From Spirochaetales bacterium (GTDB lineage Bacteria; Spirochaetota; Spirochaetia; DSM-2461): a stretch of 51,440 nucleotides of DNA. How positions within the stretch are numbered: the first letter of the stretch is position 1; each line of letters starts with the position of its first letter. The translations under genes were made by a program, and so were the position numbers. Where the stretch lies: the NCBI GenBank assembly GCA_003247135.1, contig QKAW01000012.1, forward strand, positions 1-51,440, given 5' to 3'. Below are positions 6,500 through 15,258 of the stretch, piece by piece. The notes beneath the pieces were generated by a model. That model saw only the letters and a program-made list of their open reading frames with translations, had not been told where the DNA came from and searched no databases.

Positions 6500-7777
6500 A
6501 TGTTAGACTTGAAATTTATTAGAGAAAATGTAGATGCTGTAAAAGCAAACGTTAAAAACAGATTTATGGAAGCAGATGTTGATTTAGTTGTTGAGCTATA
6601 CACTAAATACAACGAAACACTAGGAAAGCTGGAAGATTTAAGAAGTAGAAGAAACGATAACGCTTCTAAAATGAAAGGGAAACTATCCCCTGAAGAGCGA
6701 AACACGTTAATAGAACAGGGAAAAGAGTTAAAATCTCAAATTTCTGAACTTGAATCTGAAACTTCGGAACTAAAACAAAAACTCTCTAGTGAAGCCTCGA
6801 GAATACCTAACATGGCACATCCCGATGCTCCTATTGGAAAAGAAGATAAAGAAAATTTTCAGTTAAAAATATGTGGATCAGTTCCTGAATTTAATTTTAA
6901 ACCACTAGATCATGTACAACTTGGAGAAAAACTTGATCTTATAGAATTTGAAAGGGCTACAAAGGTCTCCGGACCAAAATTTTATTTTTTAAAGAATGAA
7001 GCAGCAATTTTAGAAATGGCTTTAACCAGATATGCGGTTGATCTTTTAATGAAGAAAGGTTTTTCTGTCTCTATTACCCCGGATATTGCTAAAGTTGATA
7101 TTCTGGAAGGGATTGGTTTTAATCCTAGAGGTGCTGAATCCAATATTTACTCTATTGAGGGAACAGATATGTGCCTGGTTGGTACTGCTGAGATTACTCT
7201 GGGAGGATACCATGCTGGAGAGATAATTGATTTAAGCAATGGACCACTTTTAATGGCAGGAATTTCCCACTGTTTCAGAAGAGAAGCTGGTGCAGCAGGT
7301 CAATACTCAAAGGGAATTTACAGAGTACACCAATTTACTAAAATTGAGATGTTTGTTTACTGTAAACCGGAAGAGTCCGATGATGTACATGAAACTTTAA
7401 GATCAATAGAAGAGGAAATCTTTAATGGACTTGAAGTACCATTTAGAGTTGTTGATACATGTACAGGAGATTTAGGATCACCTGCATACAGAAAGTATGA
7501 TCTTGAAGCTTGGATGCCAGGTCGTGGAGAGAGTGGAGATTGGGGTGAGATAACTTCAACATCTAACTGTACAGATTACCAGGCACGAAGACTTGGAATC
7601 AGATATAAAAACGATGAAGGTAAAACAGTTATTTGCCATACTTTAAATGGTACTGCAATAGCAATATCAAGAGCATTAATCGCAATTATGGAAAATAATC
7701 AGCAGGAGGATGGTTCAATTACCATTCCTAAAGCTCTGGTTCCATATACAGGTTTTGATGTTATTAAGGCAAAATAA
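6500..7777 (+). CDS. serS: Seryl-tRNA synthetase
   Basis: Class II aminoacyl-tRNA synthetase that charges tRNA-Ser (and tRNA-Sec where present) in the cytoplasm. Length 425 is normal. The N-terminal antiparallel coiled coil (about 1-100: LDLKFIRENVDAVKANV, LRSRRNDNASKMKG) binds the tRNA long arm. Catalytic-core motifs are TAEITL, motif 2 FRREAGAAGQYSKGIYRVHQF (about 259-279) and motif 3 GTAIAISRALIAIMENN, followed by IPKALVPYTG. The ATG at 6500 lacks a Shine-Dalgarno site but has a -10-like box 7 nt upstream. Its last 20 bases overlap the start of the neuB-like gene, so the two are probably co-transcribed and translationally coupled. Confidence 0.97.
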   Translation: MLDLKFIRENVDAVKANVKNRFMEADVDLVVELYTKYNETLGKLEDLRSRRNDNASKMKGKLSPEERNTLIEQGKELKSQISELESETSELKQKLSSEASRIPNMAHPDAPIGKEDKENFQLKICGSVPEFNFKPLDHVQLGEKLDLIEFERATKVSGPKFYFLKNEAAILEMALTRYAVDLLMKKGFSVSITPDIAKVDILEGIGFNPRGAESNIYSIEGTDMCLVGTAEITLGGYHAGEIIDLSNGPLLMAGISHCFRREAGAAGQYSKGIYRVHQFTKIEMFVYCKPEESDDVHETLRSIEEEIFNGLEVPFRVVDTCTGDLGSPAYRKYDLEAWMPGRGESGDWGEITSTSNCTDYQARRLGIRYKNDEGKTVICHTLNGTAIAISRALIAIMENNQQEDGSITIPKALVPYTGFDVIKAK

Positions 7778-8840
7778 AACATATATAATTGCAGAGATCG
7801 GTACCAGCCATAATGGTGACATAAATAAAGCTAAAGAGTTAATTCATGGAGCTAAAGCATGTGGTGCCGATTGTGCAAAATTTCAAGTAGTATATGCAGA
7901 TGAAATTTTACACAAAAATACAGGAATTGTAAAACTTCCAGGAGGAGACACTCCTCTTTATGAAGTTTTTAAATCCTTAGAACAACCAGAGAGTTTCTAT
8001 AAATCATTAAAAGATGAGTGTGATAAAATAGGTATAAATTTTATGGCATCTCCATTTGGTGAAAAAAGTGCCCGTCTTTTAGAAAGAATTGGTTCTGCTA
8101 TTTTTAAAATTGCTAGTCCAGAACTAAACCATCTACCCCTAATAAAAGAAATTGCAAGTTATAATAAACCAATAATACTTTCAAGCGGAGTATCCAGGCT
8201 GGAAGATATTGAAAGAGCCATAGAAATTACAAAAAGGTGTGATGTAACACTTTTACACTGTATAACAAGTTACCCTGCTCCACCGGAGGATTATAATTTA
8301 AGCTTAATTCCAAACTTAAAAAATATTCTTGGTATTAAAACCGGTGTTTCAGACCACTCCCTTGATCCAATCCTTGTACCCTCTATTTCAGTTTTACTTG
8401 GTGCCACTGTAGTTGAAAAACATATAACTATATCAAACGAGACAAATGGATTGGATGATCCCGTTGCCCTTAATTTAACCAACTTTAAATTAATGTGTGA
8501 TTCAATAAGAAAGTTTGAGTTAATGGATCAGCAAAAAGGGCTTAATGAATTAAAAAAGATCTATGGGGATAATCTTATTGATAAGGTGATAGGAGACGGA
8601 GTAAAAAGATTAGCACCATCTGAAGTCCAAAATTATGGCCGGACAAACAGATCACTCCATGCTCTGGATTTAATAAAAGCAGGTACTGTAATTACCAAAT
8701 TTAACACTGCTCTGCTTAGAACAGAAAAAGTTTTAAGACCGGGAATGCCTCCAAACTTGGTAGAGGCATTTTATGGGAAAAAAGTTATTAATGATATACC
8801 CTCAGGAGAAGGAATAAGAGTCGAAGACTTTTTGGGTTAA
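7758..8840 (+). CDS. NeuB-family sialic/nonulosonic acid synthase
   Basis: Condenses phosphoenolpyruvate with an N-acyl hexosamine to make a nine-carbon nonulosonic acid. The roughly 360-residue chain starts with the NeuB hallmark YIIAEIGTSHNGDINKAKELI, continues through AKFQV, FMASPFGEKSA, FKIASPELNHLPLI, IILSSGVSRLEDI, LLHCITSYPAP, GVSDHS and GATVVEKHI, and ends in a SAF domain (RTNRSLHALDLIKAGT, RPGMPP). The exact product (neuraminate, legionaminate or pseudaminate) cannot be read. I place the start at ATG 7758, inside the serS 3' end with a 20-nt overlap, because upstream frame sequence is out of register with the family. No other sialic acid genes are nearby, which is odd. The 3' end overlaps the convergent beta-helix gene by 39 bp. 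Confidence 0.87.
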   Translation: MLLRQNKTYIIAEIGTSHNGDINKAKELIHGAKACGADCAKFQVVYADEILHKNTGIVKLPGGDTPLYEVFKSLEQPESFYKSLKDECDKIGINFMASPFGEKSARLLERIGSAIFKIASPELNHLPLIKEIASYNKPIILSSGVSRLEDIERAIEITKRCDVTLLHCITSYPAPPEDYNLSLIPNLKNILGIKTGVSDHSLDPILVPSISVLLGATVVEKHITISNETNGLDDPVALNLTNFKLMCDSIRKFELMDQQKGLNELKKIYGDNLIDKVIGDGVKRLAPSEVQNYGRTNRSLHALDLIKAGTVITKFNTALLRTEKVLRPGMPPNLVEAFYGKKVINDIPSGEGIRVEDFLG

Positions 8841-10949
8841 AACTTCATCAATTTTTTTAATAAAAGCATCACAATCCTCATCCTCAATTTGCAAGAAGTC
8901 GTTATCTGCCATGCTACCTATAACAGCTTCTCTCTCTTCCTCAGAATCGAAGGTTATTTTTCTAAATTCTGATGTATAGTCCTTCTCCCTGGAAGAGTAA
9001 ACTCTATCCCTCATCTCCAATCTTGTTTCTTTAGCATTTAATAGTGCAGTATTCCAGATATCATTGTTAATTTCTGTAACACTATAAATAGATAGTAGTG
9101 AATAGATTGCATGAGAAATTACATCATTATCATATTGTTCAGCAAACTCTCTATATTTTGAATGTATCTCATCCCATGAATTAACTCTGTCTATTTCAAC
9201 ATCTTGTATTAAACTTTTTACTCTAATCTCGGGAATAAATTGTCCTCCACAGTTTACCCAACTGTTTTCTGCTGACTCCAGAGAGTAATTTATACTGTTA
9301 ATATCCCCATTATTTTTAATAAATGAAGATATTCTATCTACAGCATAAAAATTTATCATCTTCTTATACTCATTATATGCTATATCAGGCTTATGTATTA
9401 AAACTGACCTATTTTTATTCTCAATATTAGTTGCATAAACTGAAAAATTTCCATAATCATCATAGTTTTCCAGAAGTTCATCCCCGGAAAGAATCTCTTT
9501 AGAAATCTTTTTATGTGAATACTCTGCACAGTGCTCAAGGTAAGAGAGCCCTTGAATCATCTCATTAACTGTATCCGGTGCCAGGAAATTATAATCATAA
9601 TAAGGGAAATTTTCACATCTGCTATCTCTTTTAGTATATTTCCAGCTGTTTCTTTTTAAGGCATACATATTATAAACAAACCAGTACCCAGGAAAAACTT
9701 CAAGTTTGCCCTCAGTATTTTGGGATAGAAGTGAAAATGGTAATGGGTTATTAATCTCATACAGATAACTACCCTTTACAACTATATTAAATGATGAAAA
9801 TTTAGAGTCATGCTTTAAGCTGCAGTTTAGACCGGGCCAAAATCCTCTACCAGCTACTATCTCACCATCATTCTTTCTGGAGTTATGATTACTGCCAATT
9901 GTGGCCCCTGAAGCTATATTTGACTGACCTTTTAAAAGTGCTGCGATAAGAAATGAACTGTTATGGTGCTGCTCATGTCCAGGAAAAATAAATGAGTTTA
10001 AGACTTCACAACAACTAATTGTTGAGTTCTCACCTAGGATAGAGTTAAGTAACCTTGCTCCATATTTTAATGATGAGTGGGGCATTAATTGAAAACGAAC
10101 AGCCATTACACCATAAAATACTTTACAACCCTGATTAATTATCCCATTTACCAGGGTACACCCCTCCCCTATCTGGGTTTTGTGCCCTGGATTACTTTTT
10201 ATAGTTAAGTTTTTTAACTTGTTGCACCCTTTTATATAGGCATCAGAACCAATATTTGTATCTTTTATTATTCTACTGTTTTTTATTACTGTTCTGGCAC
10301 CAATAACTCCGTAATAACCTCGTTTTGAATCATACTCAGCTTCTACAAAAGTTTTTAATTTTTCCATTAACCGTGTATTTCCACGATACTTATACCAAAG
10401 ATATGCATCTGGAGTTAACATTTTTTCAAAAGGCAAAACCTCTCTTCCTCCAGCCTCATTAGCCAGTTCAAGCTCTATCCTTCCCTTAGGGTTCTCACCT
10501 TCTTTAACAATTCCGTTACCAAATTTGGCGTGATCCGATGTAACTAGTTCGTTAATATCCTTTAAAATTACATTTTCACCTAAAATATACCGTGACAGAT
10601 ATGAAACATTGTGAACTGCACAGTTTTTACCAATATCACAGGAACTAATTTGGGAATTATACAATCCAACGGGAAGAATTAGATCGTTAAACTCTAAAGA
10701 AATTGGTTCCATTTCAAAAATTCTCACTGTTCCGGAAAAAGAGCAGTGCTTTATCTGTTTAGGTTCAAATTTATCTGTTACTAATATACTATTCCAATTG
10801 TGAGAGCTGTTATCCAGAGATTCAAGCTCCATTATTTCATCTTTTGTCAGATGTCTAAAGTAATCATTTTTAAATCCTGTCTGTTCTATTCTTAAATTGT
10901 TGTACTCTTCTGTTATACCATCAAGGGGTAATATATTGATTTTATTCAT
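8802..10949 (-). CDS. DUF4954-like left-handed beta-helix protein
   Basis: A 715-residue protein of unknown function. The middle (about residues 70-400) shows the periodic hexapeptide pattern of left-handed beta-helices as found in acyl- and nucleotidyl-transferases: LILPVGLYNSQISSCDIGKNCAVHNVS, GVIGARTVIKNSRIIKDTNIG, and KTQIGEGCTLVNG...CKVFYGV. Further conserved-looking blocks are FPGHEQHHNSSFLIAALLKGQSNIASGATIGSNHNSR and GFWPGLN. The C-terminal 300 residues are helical and lack a recognised motif. From memory this architecture matches DUF4954, seen in Bacteroidetes and spirochaetes. A sugar-phosphate or nucleotide-sugar role is possible, and the gene lies next to a divergent phosphoglucomutase. 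A TATACT box 6 nt before the ATG suggests leaderless translation. Confidence 0.72.
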   Translation of the reverse strand: MNKINILPLDGITEEYNNLRIEQTGFKNDYFRHLTKDEIMELESLDNSSHNWNSILVTDKFEPKQIKHCSFSGTVRIFEMEPISLEFNDLILPVGLYNSQISSCDIGKNCAVHNVSYLSRYILGENVILKDINELVTSDHAKFGNGIVKEGENPKGRIELELANEAGGREVLPFEKMLTPDAYLWYKYRGNTRLMEKLKTFVEAEYDSKRGYYGVIGARTVIKNSRIIKDTNIGSDAYIKGCNKLKNLTIKSNPGHKTQIGEGCTLVNGIINQGCKVFYGVMAVRFQLMPHSSLKYGARLLNSILGENSTISCCEVLNSFIFPGHEQHHNSSFLIAALLKGQSNIASGATIGSNHNSRKNDGEIVAGRGFWPGLNCSLKHDSKFSSFNIVVKGSYLYEINNPLPFSLLSQNTEGKLEVFPGYWFVYNMYALKRNSWKYTKRDSRCENFPYYDYNFLAPDTVNEMIQGLSYLEHCAEYSHKKISKEILSGDELLENYDDYGNFSVYATNIENKNRSVLIHKPDIAYNEYKKMINFYAVDRISSFIKNNGDINSINYSLESAENSWVNCGGQFIPEIRVKSLIQDVEIDRVNSWDEIHSKYREFAEQYDNDVISHAIYSLLSIYSVTEINNDIWNTALLNAKETRLEMRDRVYSSREKDYTSEFRKITFDSEEEREAVIGSMADNDFLQIEDEDCDAFIKKIDEVLTQKVFDSYSFS

Positions 10950-10955
10950 GCCAAC

Positions 10956-10961
10956 AGTATA
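10956..10961 (-). promoter_or_regulatory. Predicted leaderless -10 box of the beta-helix gene
   Basis: Minus strand TATACT, 6 nt before the ATG at 10947-10949; no Shine-Dalgarno sequence is present. The -35 region is weak. Confidence 0.5.
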
Positions 10962-11008
10962 CTGATAATACGAGTTAATTGCACGTAAAAAACATAATGG
11001 AGAGTAAA

Positions 11009-12907
11009 ATGGCAGTTTATAAAGATATTGAGACAGGTTTTCATCTGGGTGATCCTGATATAAAACCTTTTAACTTAAGTAAAAATATAGAACTTGAAGA
11101 TGTACAGAAGGCTTTGAAACCTATGATATTATCAGCATCAGGGTGGAGAAAGGTTTTTACAGCTGATGGAGATGAGGAGTCTTTATCTCCGGAAATTTCA
11201 CCGGAAGACAAGGTACTGTCCAGTGCTATGGCTAAAGTTTTCTCAGACTTTGTAAAAAAAGAGACAAAAAAAGCTAATCCTGAAATAATTCTATCCCAGG
11301 ACAGCAGACATACCGGTACAGCAATAGCTGATGTAATGCTAAGAGTGTTTATTAGTGAAGGGATAAAAGTTCAATATCTTTTTATATCAGCAGCACCTGA
11401 GACCTTCTGTTACACAAAACTTTCACCTCAAGCTGATGGTTTTGCATATATCTCGGCAAGTCACAATCCAATAGGGCATAATGGTGTAAAATTTGGGCTT
11501 TCAACCGGTGGTGTTATTGATGGTTCCCAGGCGAAAGAGTTAATTGCAGACTTCAAGTCAGTTTTATCCACAGCTGAGAGTATTACTAATCTTGTTAGTT
11601 TGGCAAATAGTACCAACTCCGGGGATATTTTATCAGTTTTAAATAATATTAATAACAACAGATTGATGGCTAAAAAAGCCTATACAACTTTTACAAACGA
11701 AATTATAGCCGGATCAACTGATACAACAGAACAGAGTAAATTTTTATCACTCTTAAAAACAAAAATAGAGAAAAATGGCTTTGGTATTGTTGCTGAGTTT
11801 AATGGAAGCGCCCGTACATTAAGTATAGATAGTGACTACCTTAATTCCTTGGGTGTTAAAGTAAAAAGAGTTAATGATAATCCGAGGGAGATTACCCACA
11901 GAATAGTACCTGAAGGAAGAAGTCTTAATCTTTGCAAAGAAATACTTGAAGATATGTATAAAAAAGATCCTGTTTTTGCACTTGGTTATGTACCTGATAA
12001 TGATGGAGATAGAGGAAATGTGGTTTTCTTTAATACAGAACTTGGGGAAGCTCAAATTATTGAAGCACAAACAGTTTTTGCCATCTCAGTTCTATCAGAA
12101 TTAGCATCTATACATTATAACAATCCTAATCCGGGGAAAGTTGCTGTTTGCGTTAACGGTCCAACATCTATGAGAATAGATGAAATGAGTAAATACTTTA
12201 ATGCTGAAACCTTTAGAGCAGAAGTTGGGGAGGCAAATGTTGTTAATTTAGCTGTAAAAAAGAGAAATGAAGGCTACACTGTAAGAATTCTTGGAGAGGG
12301 TTCAAACGGAGGAAATATTACTCATCCTGCAGCAGTTCGTGATCCACTAAATACAATAAGTGCAATTATGAAACTTTTAATGCTTACTAGCGAAAATGGA
12401 AAACCGGGACTTTTTGAATTGTGGTGTCAAAAAAGTAATCAGATGTATAAATATAGGGATAAATTTACTCTAGCCGATGTTATAAAAACAATACCGGAGT
12501 ATATTACTACAAGCGCCTACGAGGATAGAGCAATTCTAACAATAAAAAGTGAATCCCATGGTATTCTTAAAAGAAATTATGAAAAAGTATTTTTAGAAGA
12601 GTGGGAGAAAAAAAAGAGCGAACTGTTTACAAAATATAATATAGCTAGCTGGGTAGAGATAAATACTGAAGGTCTAAATGAAGTTGAAGGTATGGGTCCT
12701 GAAACAAGAACTGGTCAGGAAACTGGAGGACTAAAAATAATTCTCAAAAATTCAGTAGGGGAAAATAGTGCATATTTATGGATGAGAGGTTCAGGAACAG
12801 AACCTGTATTTAGAGTAATGGTTGACTCAAAGTCCCATGATAAATCCAAGGAGGAATTTCTTCTGGACTGGCATACAAAAATGATAAATATAGCTGACAG
12901 TATGTAA
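11009..12907 (+). CDS. Phosphoglucomutase/phosphomannomutase-family enzyme
   Basis: Interconverts hexose 1- and 6-phosphates through a phosphoserine. The catalytic loop is SASHNPIGHNGVKFG (the family norm is TASHNP), the metal loop is PDNDGDRGN, the sugar-specificity loop GEGSNGGNITHPAAVRDP, and the phosphate-binding loop RGSGTEPVFRV. At about 633 residues it is longer than standard alpha-PGM (450-550), with extra sequence between the first two domains. I chose ATG 11009 because ATGGAGAG lies just upstream; an in-frame TTG at 10979 and ATG at 10997 are less likely. Together with galK and galT downstream it could feed galactose-derived glucose 1-phosphate into glycolysis, but it is not in that operon. 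Confidence 0.88.
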   Translation: MAVYKDIETGFHLGDPDIKPFNLSKNIELEDVQKALKPMILSASGWRKVFTADGDEESLSPEISPEDKVLSSAMAKVFSDFVKKETKKANPEIILSQDSRHTGTAIADVMLRVFISEGIKVQYLFISAAPETFCYTKLSPQADGFAYISASHNPIGHNGVKFGLSTGGVIDGSQAKELIADFKSVLSTAESITNLVSLANSTNSGDILSVLNNINNNRLMAKKAYTTFTNEIIAGSTDTTEQSKFLSLLKTKIEKNGFGIVAEFNGSARTLSIDSDYLNSLGVKVKRVNDNPREITHRIVPEGRSLNLCKEILEDMYKKDPVFALGYVPDNDGDRGNVVFFNTELGEAQIIEAQTVFAISVLSELASIHYNNPNPGKVAVCVNGPTSMRIDEMSKYFNAETFRAEVGEANVVNLAVKKRNEGYTVRILGEGSNGGNITHPAAVRDPLNTISAIMKLLMLTSENGKPGLFELWCQKSNQMYKYRDKFTLADVIKTIPEYITTSAYEDRAILTIKSESHGILKRNYEKVFLEEWEKKKSELFTKYNIASWVEINTEGLNEVEGMGPETRTGQETGGLKIILKNSVGENSAYLWMRGSGTEPVFRVMVDSKSHDKSKEEFLLDWHTKMINIADSM

Positions 12908-12915
12908 TTTAAATA

Positions 12916-12943
12916 TTGACTAAACACCCATATATGATATTAT
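12916..12943 (+). promoter_or_regulatory. Sigma-70-type promoter of the sulfatase gene
   Basis: TTGACT (12916-12921), 16-bp spacer, TATTAT (12938-12943), with transcription predicted to start near 12950 and a GAGGTGA ribosome-binding site before the ATG. Two copies of CCATATATGA flank and overlap the -10 and start region. Confidence 0.65.
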
Positions 12944-12956
12944 ACACCATATATGA
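12928..12956. repeat. Direct repeat CCATATATGA x2 over the sulfatase promoter, likely operator
   Basis: CCATATATGA occurs at 12928-12937 and 12947-12956 (19-bp spacing). One copy lies in the spacer and the other at the start of transcription. Each half contains the palindrome CATATATG. The position suits repression. The IclR-like regulator encoded just downstream is the obvious candidate binder (inference). Confidence 0.6.
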
Positions 12957-12977
12957 CAGTAAAAGAGGTGAAAATTA

Positions 12978-14531
12978 ATGAGTTCAAATAAAAATATTCT
13001 TTTTATAACTAGTGACCAGCAACACTGGTTTACTCTAGGCTATTTAAACAAAGAGGTTCAGACTCCAAACCTGGACAGATTGGCGAAAATGGGTATCTCT
13101 TTTCATAGAGCATATACTCCTAACCCAACCTGTACTCCTACCAGAGCGAGCTGGATAACAGGAATGTATCCAAGCCAGCATGGTGCATATAGTTTAGGGA
13201 CAAAATTAATGGAAGATGTTCCAACTGTTGGTGATGAATTTATTAATAACGGCTATGCAACAGGTTTAGTTGGAAAAGCACATTTTCAACCTCTTTTACA
13301 AACTGAAGAGTACTCATCTCTTGAATGTTATCCCGTTCTTCATGACCTTGAATTCTGGAAAAACTATAACGAAAATTTTTATGGGTTCCAGGATGTTGAA
13401 CTGGCAAGAAACCATACAGATGAACCACATGCAGGTCAACACTATGCTCTATGGATGATTGAGAAAGGTTATAATAACTGGCGTGAGTATTTCCTTCCAA
13501 ATGGACCGGAAAGAACAGTTCCCGGAGATAATTTAACAGAGTCTTCTCACCAACCGAGAAAGCCGGGTGAAGCCTGGGACATCCCAGAGGAAATCCATTA
13601 CAATACATGGATAGCTGAGAGAACAAACTCTTTAATGGAGAAATACAAGAACGAAAATAAAAATTTCTTTCTATGGGCTAGTTTTTTTGATCCTCACCCC
13701 CAATATATGGTTCCTGAACCCTACGCATCAATGTATGATCCTAAAAAAGTGACAGTTCCGGCTATGATTCCTGGAGAATTTGATGATAAACCACCATACT
13801 TTAAATTCTCCCAGCAGGAAAATGCTGACTGGTCCCAATTTCAGGAAGAGGGAGGAAATGGAATTCACGGAGCAGGCTGCCATATCATTTCAGAAGAAGC
13901 AAAGGCTCAAAATATTGCGACTATGTATGGTATGATGACAATGCTGGATAAATATATAGGGAAAATTCTTGATAAGCTTGATGAGCTTGGCTTAACAAAG
14001 GATACACTTGTGTGTTTTACCACAGATCATGGTGATTTCTGGGGCCAGCATGGGCTAACACAAAAAGCGATTCATCATTATGAGGATCTATTAAAAGTTC
14101 CAATGATAGTAAGCCAACCAGGGACTATTCCTGAAAATGTTATATCAGATTCGCTACAATCAACTGTTGACTTGGCTCCAAGTTTCTTAAGTGCTGCAGG
14201 TTTAAAAGTACCTGGGATAATGAGTGGTGTTGACCAAACTCCGGTATGGTTTGGTAAAAAAGAGACAATAAGAGATCATGTTATTGTTGAAAACCAGCAT
14301 CAACCTACAAAAATGCATCTGAGATCTTTTATTAATAAAAATTACAAGATAACTCTTCATTATAATATGGCTTATGGTGAAATTTATGATCTGGAGAATG
14401 ATCCTGGTGAGATTATTAACCTTTGGGATAAAGAGGATAAACAGGAGTTAAAAAAGGATCTTCTTTTAAAATTTATGTATGCAGAAATGGCAAAATCCCC
14501 TCTACCTATGCCAAGAATTTGCTGGGCTTAG
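12978..14531 (+). CDS. Cys-type sulfatase, predicted cytoplasmic
   Basis: Hydrolyses sulfate esters with a formylglycine made from cysteine. The signature CTPTRASWITG begins at Cys52 (CxPxR form), so an activating enzyme (FGE or anaerobic SME) is required; none is in the window. N-terminal metal residues are in ITSDQQ (Asp13), and the C-terminal half has TTDHGDFWGQHG, another metal and active-site block. The chain is 517 residues with no signal peptide, so the substrate must be imported first; choline sulfate, sulfated sugars or other small esters are possible. GAGGTGA precedes the ATG. An IclR-like regulator gene starts one base after the stop, and repeated sites overlap the promoter. Confidence 0.9.
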   Translation: MSSNKNILFITSDQQHWFTLGYLNKEVQTPNLDRLAKMGISFHRAYTPNPTCTPTRASWITGMYPSQHGAYSLGTKLMEDVPTVGDEFINNGYATGLVGKAHFQPLLQTEEYSSLECYPVLHDLEFWKNYNENFYGFQDVELARNHTDEPHAGQHYALWMIEKGYNNWREYFLPNGPERTVPGDNLTESSHQPRKPGEAWDIPEEIHYNTWIAERTNSLMEKYKNENKNFFLWASFFDPHPQYMVPEPYASMYDPKKVTVPAMIPGEFDDKPPYFKFSQQENADWSQFQEEGGNGIHGAGCHIISEEAKAQNIATMYGMMTMLDKYIGKILDKLDELGLTKDTLVCFTTDHGDFWGQHGLTQKAIHHYEDLLKVPMIVSQPGTIPENVISDSLQSTVDLAPSFLSAAGLKVPGIMSGVDQTPVWFGKKETIRDHVIVENQHQPTKMHLRSFINKNYKITLHYNMAYGEIYDLENDPGEIINLWDKEDKQELKKDLLLKFMYAEMAKSPLPMPRICWA

Positions 14532-14532
14532 A

Positions 14533-15258
14533 ATGGGAATTCCTGCACTGGACAGGGGATTGGATCTACTTGAATCTGTAATTACAAGTATTAATCCCCT
14601 AAAATATACAGATCTAAAAAAATCTATCCCGGGAATTTCTGACTCAAGTCTTAACAGGCTTATAACTTCTTTAATTGAAAAAGAGTTTCTGGAAAAATCT
14701 CTGGATGGATACTATACCGAAGGAGTAAATTTAAGGAAATGGACAAAATTTCTTATAAAAGAGAGTAACTTAAATGAGTTAATTGACCATATTCTTGGAG
14801 GATTACTGGATCTCACAAACGAATCTGTAGGTTTAGCAAAATTAACAGATAATAGAATTGAGATGATAAAAAGAATAAATGCAGATAATTCAATATCTAT
14901 AATCCCTAAAGGAGCAATACTTCACTTTGAATCCGACCACGCAGGATCATTAGCAATTCTTGATTCATTAAGTCATGAAACTAGAATATCTCTACTTGAA
15001 AATAGTTTCTCCAGAATTTCGAGTATAAAAGAATATGAGGAGGGTATTGAAAAATTCAAATACATAGATGGCAAACAGCATATCTACTTTCTTGATGAAT
15101 CAGTTAGCCGTATTGGAGTCAGTAGGCTTGCAGTTCCTTTATGGATAAATAAAGAACTTTATGTGCTATTTATCTGTGCACCATCTCAAAGGCTTATTGC
15201 TAACAAAGAAAAATTTATCGAGATACTTATAGAAAAATCCATTCAGCTCTCTTCATAG
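14533..15258 (+). CDS. IclR-family-like transcriptional regulator
   Basis: A 241-residue protein with an N-terminal winged helix (ALDRGLDLLESVITSINPLKYTDLKKSI...SSLNRLITSLIEKEFLEK) and a C-terminal effector-type domain (GGLLDLTNESVGLAKL, GAILHFESDHAGSLAIL, SRIGVSRLAVPLWINKELYVLFICAP), the IclR layout. The C-terminal domain is diverged, so the effector is unknown. I start it at ATG 14533, one base after the sulfatase stop; an upstream in-frame ATG at 14479 would lie within the sulfatase gene. It probably controls the sulfatase operon in response to a substrate. Its 3' end overlaps the convergent luxR-type gene by 16 bp. Confidence 0.72.
   Translation: MGIPALDRGLDLLESVITSINPLKYTDLKKSIPGISDSSLNRLITSLIEKEFLEKSLDGYYTEGVNLRKWTKFLIKESNLNELIDHILGGLLDLTNESVGLAKLTDNRIEMIKRINADNSISIIPKGAILHFESDHAGSLAILDSLSHETRISLLENSFSRISSIKEYEEGIEKFKYIDGKQHIYFLDESVSRIGVSRLAVPLWINKELYVLFICAPSQRLIANKEKFIEILIEKSIQLSS

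Noticed and set aside
7710..7757. Earlier start for the NeuB-family gene
   Set aside because: The 16 extra residues lie wholly inside serS in another frame and do not match the NeuB N-terminus, which begins right after ATG 7758.
10979..11008. TTG start for the phosphoglucomutase
   Set aside because: ATG 11009 has a GGAG at good spacing and begins the conserved sequence.
13243..13626. 127-codon minus-strand frame within the sulfatase gene
   Set aside because: Shadow of the sulfatase coding strand; no homology signal or start site.
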